Source: CADDYX01 sp045809945 (GTDB taxonomy: Bacteria; Verrucomicrobiota; Verrucomicrobiia; Chthoniobacterales; UBA10450). From it: a stretch of DNA of 14,111 bases. Each line of letters opens with the position of its first letter. The stretch's first letter is position 1. A program made the translations under genes and the position numbers. The notes beneath the pieces are model-generated. The model saw only the letters and a list, made by a program, of their open reading frames with translations. It did no database searches and was not told the origin of the DNA. Where the stretch lies: positions 1 through 14,111 of the forward strand of contig JBJMWW010000040.1 of assembly GCA_045809945.1 (NCBI GenBank). The letters are read 5' to 3'. Positions 7,887 through 14,111 of this stretch are shown here, piece after piece.

Positions 7887-9973
7887 ATCAGTCGAATTTC
7901 TTCTCCGAGCTGAAGCGGCGGAACGTTATTCGGATGGCGGGACTCTACCTCGTCGGCGCGTGGCTTATGGTCCAAGTCGCCGGCACGGTGCTCCCGATGT
8001 TCGGTGCACCGGACTGGCTGCCACGCAGCATCGTCCTTCTTCTCGCGATCGGCTTCGTCCCAGCCCTGATCTTTAGCTGGGTCTTCGAGCTTACGCCGCA
8101 AGGCCTGAAGCGGGACGAAGATGTCCGGCCTGAGCAATCGATCGGCCCGCAGACCGGGCGCCGGATGGACCGGATGATCATCGCGGTGCTGGCAGCGGCG
8201 CTCGGTTATTTTGCCTTCGACAAGTTCGTGCTCGCGCCGCGCCGCCAGGCCGCACTGATTGCGAAAGAGACCGAGTCGCACCCGACGGGTTTGCCTAACG
8301 ACGTAAACATCAATTCCAAATCGATCGCGGTCCTGCCGTTCGAAAATTTGAGCAGCGACAAGGAGAATGCCTACTTCGCCGACGGCATTCAGGATGAGAT
8401 ACTAACTCGATTGTCGAAGATCGCCGATTTGAAGGTGATCTCGCGCACGTCGACGCAGCATTACAAAAGCGCTCCGGAAAATCTGCCCGACATCGCGCGA
8501 CAACTGGGCGTCGCCCATATCCTGGAAGGAAGCGTGCAGAAAAGTGGTGAGGCGGTGCGCGTCAATGTCCAGTTGATCAAAGCCGCCAACGATTCGCATC
8601 TGTGGGCGGATAGCTTCGATCGCAAACTGACCGACATTTTTTCGGTCGAGAGCGACATAGCGAAAACGATCGCCGATCAACTGCGTGCCCAATTGACGGG
8701 CCGCGAAGAGCAAGTCATTACCGCCAAACCGACGGAAAGTGCGGAGGCCTACGATGCTTATCTGCGCGGGCTTGCCTATAATTTGAAGACGGCGATCACG
8801 CCTGGCAATGCGATTGGCGCGCAGAAGCATCTCCGCGAAGCGGTGCGCCTGGATCCGAAGTTCGCGCTCGCCTGGGCGCTGTTGTCCTTTGTTGACTCGA
8901 AAAATTACGTGACCCTCAACCTTCAGCCGACGCTCGCTCTCCGCGAAGAGGCACGCCAGGCGGCTGAGACCGCGCTCAAGCTTCAACCCAATCTCGGAGA
9001 AGCGGTGCTGGCCAAGGGCTATTTCCACTACTCGTGCCTAAAAGAATACGACACCGCCGTTCGTTATTTCGAGGAAGCGCGTCCCCTCCTGCCCAACAGC
9101 AGCCGTGTTCCGGAAGTGCTGGCTTATGTCTCCCGCCGGCGCGGTCAGTGGGAGCGATCCGAATCGTATTTCAACGAAGCCGAGCGCCTCGACCCGCGTA
9201 GTGTGAGCCTGCTCACGCAGCACGCGCTTTTCTACTGCCTGATGCGTCGCTTCGCGGAGGCGGATCGAAAGTTCGACCAGGTTCTTAATATCACTCCCGA
9301 CGACGTCGATACACTTGCGGCAAAAGCGAGCATCGCACAATGCGAGGGCGACCTGCCGCGAGCGGCGGCACTCCTCGCTCCGCTACGGCCCGGCGCGGAC
9401 GACACCGGACCATTGGCAACACAGGTCTATCAGGCGATTTTGGAACGTCGCCCGGCAGAAATCATCCCTCGGCTAAAGGAGATATTGGCCAAGGCGGACC
9501 CAGCGCTCGGTTATGGCATCGGTGAGTTGCGGTTTTATTTAGGCTGGGCGCAGGAAGTCGCCGGAGACAACGCCGCCGCTCAGGACACCTGGCGCCAGAC
9601 ACGCGCGGAGCTGGAACCATTCTTAAAAGAACAGCCGGATAATTATAGTCTGATCGGAGATCTTGCGCTCACCAACATGGGTCTTGGTGACAAAGCGGCC
9701 GCATTCCAGTTCGTTGACCGTGATATGTCGGTGCTCACGATCGAGAAAGACGCGCTTGACGGTCCGGCTCCGATCGAAATTCTCGCCCGCGTTGCCGCGC
9801 GCATGGGCGAACCCGACCGAGCTATCGCCACCTTAACGCAACTGCTCTCGATTCCGTACGAGGGCCCGCTTGCCGACAACCAACCGCTTACCCCGGCGCT
9901 GCTTCGTCTCGATCCAATGTTCGATTCGCTGCGCAAAGATCCGCGCTTCCAGGAGCTCTGCCGGGACAAGTGA
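7883..9973 (+). CDS. Paralog C: membrane-anchored TolB-like/TPR protein
   Basis: This is a 696-residue family member, the longest in the window. It begins MNQSNFFSELKRRNVIR, with membrane segments at about 18-38, 47-69 and 97-117. The usual TPEG after the second is TPQG here (71-74). The TolB-like domain covers about 142-272: SIAVLPFENLSSDKENAY at 147-164, FADGIQDEILTRLSKIADL at 165-183, ILEGSVQK at 213-220, and DIFSVESDIAKTIAD at 251-265. TPR-type repeats occupy roughly 286-650 and are less regular in the second half. The tail DPMFDSLRKDPRFQEL is near 677-692. The added length relative to B lies in the TPR region, which may give a different partner surface. The gene sits between B and D with a four-base GTGA overlap at each end, so it is an interior operon cistron. 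No enzymatic motif is seen. Confidence 0.9.
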   Translation: MNQSNFFSELKRRNVIRMAGLYLVGAWLMVQVAGTVLPMFGAPDWLPRSIVLLLAIGFVPALIFSWVFELTPQGLKRDEDVRPEQSIGPQTGRRMDRMIIAVLAAALGYFAFDKFVLAPRRQAALIAKETESHPTGLPNDVNINSKSIAVLPFENLSSDKENAYFADGIQDEILTRLSKIADLKVISRTSTQHYKSAPENLPDIARQLGVAHILEGSVQKSGEAVRVNVQLIKAANDSHLWADSFDRKLTDIFSVESDIAKTIADQLRAQLTGREEQVITAKPTESAEAYDAYLRGLAYNLKTAITPGNAIGAQKHLREAVRLDPKFALAWALLSFVDSKNYVTLNLQPTLALREEARQAAETALKLQPNLGEAVLAKGYFHYSCLKEYDTAVRYFEEARPLLPNSSRVPEVLAYVSRRRGQWERSESYFNEAERLDPRSVSLLTQHALFYCLMRRFAEADRKFDQVLNITPDDVDTLAAKASIAQCEGDLPRAAALLAPLRPGADDTGPLATQVYQAILERRPAEIIPRLKEILAKADPALGYGIGELRFYLGWAQEVAGDNAAAQDTWRQTRAELEPFLKEQPDNYSLIGDLALTNMGLGDKAAAFQFVDRDMSVLTIEKDALDGPAPIEILARVAARMGEPDRAIATLTQLLSIPYEGPLADNQPLTPALLRLDPMFDSLRKDPRFQELCRDK
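9970..9973 (+). promoter_or_regulatory. GTGA start/stop overlap, C to D translational coupling
   Basis: The TGA stop of C overlaps the GTG start of D in the same arrangement as B/C. A second in-frame GTG lies six bases downstream (9976), but the overlapping one matches the pattern at the neighbouring junctions. Confidence 0.65.
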
Positions 9974-10317
9974 CGGTGCACCCAGCTAACTTCTTCTCGG
10001 AGCTAAAGCGGCGAAACGTCTACAAGGTGGCGGTCGCCTGCGCCGTTGTGGCATGGCTGCTGATCCAAGCGGCGTCGATCCTGTTTCCGACCTTCGAGGC
10101 GCCCCCATGGGTGATGAAAGTGTTTGTCACCGCGATCCTGCTCGGATTTCCGGTCGCGCTCGCATTTGCCTTGGCGTTCAAGATCAAGCCGGAAGGTATC
10201 GTGACCTACGGTTCCCTCAAACTGGAAGAGGATTGGGATCCTCTGTGTAGCAATCCGCGCTTCCAGAAAATCGTCGCCTCGCTCGCGCCGAACGAGGCCG
10301 CCGCAACAGCGAGGTGA
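9970..10317 (+). CDS. Paralog D: 115-residue miniature, membrane anchor joined directly to the C-terminal tail
   Basis: The N-terminus is a normal family anchor: NFFSELKRRNVYKV (7-20), with membrane segments at about 20-40 and 48-70. Over one 46-residue stretch about 40 positions match paralog B. At residues 78-83 the sequence jumps straight to a tail, LKLEEDWDPLCSNPRFQKIV (83-102), which matches the extreme C-terminus of A (LKLRWEWDP..N.SRFQKLL). The third membrane segment, the TolB-like domain and the whole TPR array, about 480-580 residues in the relatives, are absent, and the frame stays open. The post-membrane motif FELTPEG has become FKIKPEG, and its preceding tryptophan is lost, which suggests relaxed constraint. 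Without the third segment the tail should remain in the cytoplasm, unlike in full copies. It overlaps C and E by GTGA, so loss of its translation could affect E. It is either a decaying deletion remnant or a retained mini-protein pairing with full-length anchors; the sequence does not decide. Confidence 0.8.
   Translation: MTVHPANFFSELKRRNVYKVAVACAVVAWLLIQAASILFPTFEAPPWVMKVFVTAILLGFPVALAFALAFKIKPEGIVTYGSLKLEEDWDPLCSNPRFQKIVASLAPNEAAATAR
10314..10317 (+). promoter_or_regulatory. GTGA start/stop overlap, D to E translational coupling
   Basis: This is the third consecutive GTGA junction: the TGA of D lies inside the GTGA that starts E. A short GCGAG precedes the GTG immediately, too close to act as a standard Shine-Dalgarno. 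Confidence 0.65.
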
Positions 10318-12092
10318 AGTTAAAAAACTTCTTTGCCGAGTTGAAACGGCGTCATGTCTATAAGGTTGGCGCGGGTTATGTCGTCGCCGGTTGGCTCATC
10401 GTTCAAGTGGTCACCCAGGTCTTCCCGGTCTTCAATGTCTCGGCCCTCGCGCAGCGGATTATTGTCCTGATCATTATCGCGGGACTTCCTGTGACGCTGA
10501 CCGTGTCATGGCTCTTCGATCTGACGCCGGAGGGGATCGTCCTGACCGACGCGTTACCCCCCTCAGGCGAAACGACGGCGGCGAGACGCGAGCGACGTAG
10601 CGTTGACCGGAAACTAAACTATCTCCTCGGTGCTTTGTTACTCTGCGCGGTGAGCTATGCGGTTGTTGATCATGTCTTGCTCAGGCGCGCTTCGAGTGCT
10701 GGCAACGATACGCCCAATTCCATCGCTGTGCTGCCTTTGGTTAATGCGGGTGGTGATCCTGCCAATGATTACTTTTCCGACGGTCTCTCGGAGGAACTAA
10801 TCGCCGTCCTGGCCAAGGTTCCTGCTCTTAAGGTCATTGGTCGTAGCTCCTCGTTTCTGTTCAAAGGCACTTCCGATGACAGTCGCAGAATCGGACACAA
10901 GCTTGGGGTGATGAACTTACTCGAGGGCAGTGTCCGCAAAGAGGGTGAGCGCGTGCGCATCATTGCGGAACTAATCAGCGCGGCTGATGGGCGGGAATTA
11001 TGGACGGAAACTTACGATCGCGAGTTCAAGGATGTCTTTGCCGTCCAGAGCGAAATCGCCAGGGCGGTGACAAGTCAGCTCAAGATTAAACTGCTCGGCT
11101 TGCCGCCGCAGTCGGGCGCAGCACCTTCGAATGAAAATCTCGCTGCCTACACCGCCTTACAGCAGGGGGACTTCTATGTCGGTCGTGCCAATGAGGAGAA
11201 TTTTCGGAAAGGGATAGAGTTCTACAATGAGGCGATCCGGCTTGACCCGTTTTATGCGCTGGCTTACGCGAACCTGGCCGCGGCCTGGCTAATCTTAGGC
11301 GAGACCTATCTCGGCGGTGGCGAGCTTCGAACCGCATACGCTAAGGCCCGGAGCGCGGCGCAGACTGCTTTGTCGTTACCGCCGAATATTCCCGAGGCGC
11401 ACGTAGTGATGGGTTCCGTCTTATTATTCGCAGATCACAATTTTGACGAGGCTGCCGCGCAGTACCGGCAGGCTGAGGGATTGGCCCCGTCCGACGTCGG
11501 ACCAAAGCAAGGCCTGATGTATCTCCTCTTCACGCAAGGCCGGCTACAGGAAGCCGAGGACATGTGTCGCAAATATCTCGCGCTTGAACCTCTGGCCACA
11601 GGAGCTTCCCTTAGTCTTGGACGTATTTTGATCGCGCGCGGACGCTACGACGAAGCTGAGAGTTGGTTACGCAAAGGGGCAGAATTGCACCCCAAGGCCA
11701 GCCGCTGGCGCATGCACGTCACGAACATCTATTTGCTTGAGGGCAAGTCCGCGGCTGCCTTGGAGGAAGCGCGCCTCGAACCAGCCGGCTTCTGGCAGGA
11801 TTATGCCCTCGCTCTGGCCGGGCAAGTCCAGGGCGACCCCGCCGGCGCCGATGCTGCCTTACAAAAATTCATAGAGAAGCACGCCGGGGAGGGCCCTTTT
11901 CAAATGGCGACCATCTACGCGCTGCGCAAAGATCCGGACCAAATGTTTACCTGGCTCGAGCGCGCCTATGAAGGAAATGACGCCGGCCTGAGTCAGCTCT
12001 TAACCGGACCATTCATCCGTAACTATAGCGGCGATCCGCGCTTCGCGGCGCTCTGCCAGAAGTTAAAGTTGCCGGCGCCACAACCTGAGTGA
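10314..12092 (+). CDS. Paralog E: membrane-anchored TolB-like/TPR protein, second subgroup
   Basis: This is a 592-residue family member. The N-terminus is NFFAELKRRHVYKV (5-18), with membrane segments at about 19-39, 47-68 and 101-121 and FDLTPEGIV at 68-76. The TolB-like domain at about 133-262 has the alternative motif set shared with F: SIAVLPLVN (136-144), YFSDGLSEELIA (153-164), LKVIGRSSSF (172-181), LLEGSVRK (202-209), IIAELISAADG (216-226) and DVFAVQSEIARAV (240-252). TPR-type repeats follow at about 276-560, with the boundary AIRLDPFYALAYANLA clearly visible. The tail is GDPRFAALCQKL. By eye its codon use differs from its neighbours: about fourteen TTA leucine codons, against about one in A, five in B and three in C. 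This suggests a different recent history for this copy. It is coupled to D upstream and lies 4 bases from F. The role is inferred to be a periplasmic interaction scaffold; no enzyme motif is present. Confidence 0.89.
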   Translation: MKLKNFFAELKRRHVYKVGAGYVVAGWLIVQVVTQVFPVFNVSALAQRIIVLIIIAGLPVTLTVSWLFDLTPEGIVLTDALPPSGETTAARRERRSVDRKLNYLLGALLLCAVSYAVVDHVLLRRASSAGNDTPNSIAVLPLVNAGGDPANDYFSDGLSEELIAVLAKVPALKVIGRSSSFLFKGTSDDSRRIGHKLGVMNLLEGSVRKEGERVRIIAELISAADGRELWTETYDREFKDVFAVQSEIARAVTSQLKIKLLGLPPQSGAAPSNENLAAYTALQQGDFYVGRANEENFRKGIEFYNEAIRLDPFYALAYANLAAAWLILGETYLGGGELRTAYAKARSAAQTALSLPPNIPEAHVVMGSVLLFADHNFDEAAAQYRQAEGLAPSDVGPKQGLMYLLFTQGRLQEAEDMCRKYLALEPLATGASLSLGRILIARGRYDEAESWLRKGAELHPKASRWRMHVTNIYLLEGKSAAALEEARLEPAGFWQDYALALAGQVQGDPAGADAALQKFIEKHAGEGPFQMATIYALRKDPDQMFTWLERAYEGNDAGLSQLLTGPFIRNYSGDPRFAALCQKLKLPAPQPE

Positions 12093-12096
12093 AGCC

Positions 12097-13128
12097 ATGA
12101 GTAGCCGGTTTTCCTTCTTCGCGGAACTAAAGCGGCGCAATGTTTACAAGGTCGCGGTCGCCTATGCCGTAGGAGGTTGGGCGCTAGCCCAGGGAATCGC
12201 GCAGGTCCTGCCGGTCTTCGATGTTCCGAACTGGATCGTTCGCCTCATCGTCCTCGCCATCATTCTAGGATTTCCTGTCGCTCTGGCTATCTCATGGGCG
12301 TTCGAGCTTACCCCGGAAGGATTCAAACGGACGGAAGAGGCGCATCTCGCCACGGAGCCGTCGAGGAACTCGAGGACTTGGATCTACGTCGTAGTTATCG
12401 GTGCTCTCTTCTCGGCCAGTTTGTTCTTTCTCGGTCGCTACTCGGTGAAGAGCGGGGCCATTGGCGCAAGCGCGCCAGGTGGCGGCGTTCCTCAAAAATC
12501 AATTGCCGTGCTACCACTGCTCAACGAAAGCGGCGATCCACGCGATGAATATTTCTCTGATGGTTTGTCCGAGGAACTGATCGCGGCCTTGGGGCAGATC
12601 AAGGACCTCAAGGTCATCGGTCGAAGTTCCTCATTCCGTTACAAAGCCAGGAAAGAAGACGCGAAGATAATTGCAGGCGAACTGGGCGTGAGCACGCTCC
12701 TCGAAGGCACGGTGCGCAAGCAAGGTGACCGGGTCCGAATCGTGGCTGAGTTGATCAACGCGGCGGATGGCATTCAGCTCTGGGCGCAGACCTTTGATCG
12801 CGAACTGAAGGATATCTTTGCGGTGCAGGAGGAAATCTCGCGGGCCGTGGCTGATTCCTTAAAGGTCACCCTCCTAGGCTCGGACGAGAAGGCGACGACA
12901 AACGCCGCCCCGAAGAGCGTTGACGCGCATAACGCCTACCTGCAGGGGCATTTTGTTTTCCTCCGCCGAAACCTGGATGACTATTGCCGGGCGGTGACTT
13001 ACTTCGACGCGGCAATCCAGCTCGATCCGGACTACGCCCTCGCTTATGCGGAACGCTCCGAAGCGTGGACACTGATCGCGGATCTCACCGGCGAACACGA
13101 CAAGGGCTGGGCCGATAGCGCGAAGTGA
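12097..13128 (+). CDS. Paralog F, N-terminal fragment (frameshifted gene, part 1)
   Basis: This frame has 343 residues from ATG 12097, four bases after the E stop and the only ATG start among the paralogs. It contains the family anchor FFAELKRRNVYKVAVAY (7-23), membrane segments at about 19-39, 47-70 and 94-113, and FELTPEGFKR (69-78). It also has an E-type TolB-like domain at about 132-262 (SIAVLPLLN, YFSDGLSEELIA, LKVIGRSSSF, LLEGTVRK, DIFAVQEEISRAV). Only the first TPR follows (about 278-325), and the frame stops abruptly at TGA 13126-13128. The missing TPR region and tail continue in another frame from about 13123 (next entry). Restoring two bases would give one protein of about 586 residues, close to B and E. 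If the lesion is real, this fragment would be a membrane-anchored TolB-like domain with hardly any TPR array. Sequencing error is the main alternative. Confidence 0.82.
   Translation: MSSRFSFFAELKRRNVYKVAVAYAVGGWALAQGIAQVLPVFDVPNWIVRLIVLAIILGFPVALAISWAFELTPEGFKRTEEAHLATEPSRNSRTWIYVVVIGALFSASLFFLGRYSVKSGAIGASAPGGGVPQKSIAVLPLLNESGDPRDEYFSDGLSEELIAALGQIKDLKVIGRSSSFRYKARKEDAKIIAGELGVSTLLEGTVRKQGDRVRIVAELINAADGIQLWAQTFDRELKDIFAVQEEISRAVADSLKVTLLGSDEKATTNAAPKSVDAHNAYLQGHFVFLRRNLDDYCRAVTYFDAAIQLDPDYALAYAERSEAWTLIADLTGEHDKGWADSAK
13118..13128 (+). other. Frameshift site in paralog F, probably a 2-base loss in a GCGCG run
   Basis: The first frame ends GCC GAT AGC GCG AAG TGA. From 13121 the other frame reads CGA AGT GAC GCG GAA AAG GCT (R S D A E K A). 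Adding one CG to the GCGCG run at 13118-13122 restores ADSARSDAEKAV. This aligns without a gap to paralog A (KARSEAQTAL) and E (KARSAAQTAL). Spacing from the GW/SW before the site to the HxALG after it is then 28 residues in both A and F. A single-base insertion would also restore the frame but leaves F one residue short. Confidence 0.75.
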
Positions 13129-13141
13129 CGCGGAAAAGGCT

Positions 13142-13855
13142 GTGACGATCGCGCCGACCATTGCTGAACCGCATGCCGCGCTTGGGTGGGTTCGGTTCTT
13201 TGTCGATTGGAAATTTGCCGACGGCTTGAAAGAGTTAAAGCGCGCGAAAGAACTTTCGCCGGCAAATCCGACGGCGAATGACCTGCTCGCCCGGGTAATC
13301 GTTTACACCGGTCAGATCGAAGCGGCCGAGCGACAGGCGCGCGAGGCGGCCGAACTCGATCCCCTTTCTGTTGCGGCGCTGGCCAACCTCTCCCGGGTCT
13401 TGTTCGCCGCAGGCAAGCTCGACGAGGCGACGGCGTCCGGACGCAAGGCGGCTGAATTGCAACCAACGTCTGCTTCCAATCACCGCTGGCAGGTCCTCGC
13501 TGCGGTTCAGCGCAAAGATGGCGAAGCGGCTTTGCGCGAAGCAAAACTGGAGGCGGACGAACGCTTTCGGCGCTTCGAACTCGCGCTTGCTTACTACGTT
13601 GCCGGAGATCGCGCCGGCTCAGACACTGCACTGGCCGAGCTCATCGCCAAGGACCGCGGCGGCTTTGCTTATCAAATCGCGGAAGTCTCCGCCGTTCGCG
13701 GCGAAGCCGACAAGGCTTTCGAGTGGTTGGAAATCGCGTTCAACCAACACGACAGCGGTATTCTCGGTCTCTTAATCGATCCGCTCCTCAACAGCTTGCG
13801 CGACGATCCGCGCTACAAAGCGCTGGTCGCGAAGCTCGGCATGCCGACAGCGTGA
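13142..13855 (+). CDS. Paralog F, C-terminal TPR fragment (frameshifted gene, part 2)
   Basis: This frame has 237 residues if read from GTG 13142, but it has no start motif, signal peptide or membrane segment of its own. It contains the TPR array and tail missing from the preceding fragment. Repeats run from IAEPHAALGWV (about 7-17) through AAELDPLSVAALANLSRVL (about 75-93) to a WLEIAFNQHD segment near the end. They are followed by the family tail NSLRDDPRYKALVAKLG. The GTG is only an internal valine codon in the reconstructed gene; true homology begins about 20 bases earlier, at 13121-13126. If translated by re-initiation after the TGA at 13128, the product would be a soluble TPR protein stranded in the cytoplasm. 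I treat it as the 3' half of a broken gene. It ends the cluster and is convergent with the right-edge minus-strand gene. Confidence 0.8.
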   Translation: MTIAPTIAEPHAALGWVRFFVDWKFADGLKELKRAKELSPANPTANDLLARVIVYTGQIEAAERQAREAAELDPLSVAALANLSRVLFAAGKLDEATASGRKAAELQPTSASNHRWQVLAAVQRKDGEAALREAKLEADERFRRFELALAYYVAGDRAGSDTALAELIAKDRGGFAYQIAEVSAVRGEADKAFEWLEIAFNQHDSGILGLLIDPLLNSLRDDPRYKALVAKLGMPTA

Positions 13856-13882
13856 GGAATAAGAGACAGTGCCGGCTCTTTC

Positions 13883-13898
13883 TCGCGGGCGGCCGCGA
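13883..13898. terminator. Small GC-rich hairpin in the convergent gap
   Basis: A 6-bp perfect stem (TCGCGG and CCGCGA) with a 4-base loop lies in the 51-base gap between the F stop and the TAG of the minus-strand gene. It is flanked by short T and A runs (TTT at 13879-13881, AAA at 13898-13900). Its position suits a two-way terminator, but there is no proper T-tract on either strand, so it is only a weak candidate. Confidence 0.3.
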
Positions 13899-13906
13899 AA
13901 TGACGG

Positions 13907-14111
13907 CTACGGTCGCGTGACGCGCAGGCGAAGGAAGCGATGATTGCCGCTGCCTTTCGGCACAAGTGCTTTCACCTGCTGGAACAAGCTATTCTGACTC
14001 TCGATCGATTCGGTCACGCCGGTCGTGTTCCAGGTTAATCTTGTCAGGTCGTCGCTCCACTCGACCTGGAAGAGAACGCCGTCAGTCATTGCGCCTTTCG
14101 AGCGCTGGTAA
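13907..14111 (-). CDS. C-terminal end of a secreted, beta-rich protein (5' part beyond the window)
   Basis: The minus frame is open from the right edge to a TAG at 13907-13909, giving 67 visible residues. The ATG at 14089 is probably internal, because the upstream codons (YQRSKGA) already fit the same domain. Visible landmarks are FQVEWSDDL, then TWNTTGVTE, then QVKALVP, and finally NHRFLRLRVTRP at the end. This pattern of alternating hydrophobic strands, a VExSDDL motif and a terminal RFLRLRV is one I associate with the C-terminal domain of large secreted proteins in Verrucomicrobiota and relatives. Such domains follow LamG, Ig-like, repeat or hydrolase modules. What the protein does cannot be said, because its functional part lies outside. 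It converges on the TolB/TPR cluster with 51 bases between stops. Confidence 0.72.
   Translation of the reverse strand, partial: YQRSKGAMTDGVLFQVEWSDDLTRLTWNTTGVTESIESQNSLFQQVKALVPKGSGNHRFLRLRVTRP

Larger units (their letters stand above)
2804..13855 (+). repeat. Cluster of six tandem paralogs (A-F) of a membrane-anchored TolB-like/TPR family
   Basis: Six copies of the same gene type lie in one orientation, interrupted only by one MFS gene. The best conserved DNA is the first ~200 bases of each copy, encoding FFxELKRRNVYKV and two membrane segments. It begins near 2813, 6111, 7898, 9997, 10326 and 12112. The 5' ends of B and F, for example, share the run AAAGCGGCGCAATGT followed, after one differing base, by TACAAGGTCGC. 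Protein similarity continues through the TolB-like domain and reappears in the last ~20 residues. The copies are diverged rather than recent identical duplicates, but they are similar enough to act as direct repeats for rearrangement. Confidence 0.85.

Noticed and set aside
2804..13855. Adenylate cyclase or protein kinase function for the TolB-like/TPR proteins
   Set aside because: Related proteins elsewhere carry such domains at the N-terminus, but all six copies here start directly with the membrane anchor and show no cyclase or kinase motif.
2804..13855. Calling these genes tolB of the Tol-Pal system
   Set aside because: Only a TolB N-terminal-like domain is present. There is no C-terminal beta-propeller, and no tolA, tolQ, tolR or pal gene is nearby.
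13883..13898. A confident rho-independent terminator
   Set aside because: The stem is only 6 bp and neither strand has a T-tract after it, so it is listed with low confidence only.

Overview
The window reads as chromosomal DNA from a GC-rich, probably soil-dwelling Gram-negative bacterium. I favour Verrucomicrobiota (Chthoniobacterales or Spartobacteria type), with Acidobacteriota as the main alternative. This rests on three things: a run of membrane-anchored TolB-like/TPR proteins beginning with an ELKRRNVY-type motif, secreted Asp-box proteins, and a secreted-protein C-terminus ending in RFLRLRV. GTG starts and weak ribosome binding sites fit but do not prove this. No RNA gene, CRISPR array, insertion sequence or phage gene was seen. 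Coding density is very high, and the longest gap between genes is about 53 bases.

Layout. Positions 1-2750 (minus) hold most of a large secreted Asp-box (BNR/VPS10-like) beta-propeller protein, whose C-terminus lies beyond the left edge. A 53-base divergent spacer separates it from a plus-strand cluster at 2804-13855. The cluster has six members of one family: A (2804-4834), B (6099-7886), C (7883-9973), D (9970-10317), E (10314-12092) and F (12097-13855, frameshifted into two frames). A major facilitator superfamily (MFS) transporter (4862-6085) sits between A and B. B/C, C/D and D/E overlap by the same four bases, GTGA, and E/F are 4 bases apart, so B-F looks like one translationally coupled operon. 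At the right edge, 13907-14111 (minus) is the C-terminal end of another secreted protein, convergent with the cluster.

Each full paralog has a basic N-terminal motif, two membrane segments closed by a conserved ELTPEG-type motif, a third membrane segment, a TolB N-terminal-like domain, a TPR array and a conserved PRFxxL tail. The predicted topology places the TolB-like and TPR parts in the periplasm, suggesting a set of inner-membrane-anchored interaction scaffolds. Their partner and signal are not visible here. The cluster appears to be evolving: B/C resemble each other, E/F resemble each other, and A is more divergent. D has lost everything between its membrane anchor and its C-terminal tail yet keeps an open frame. 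F carries what looks like a 2-base deletion in a GCGCG run.
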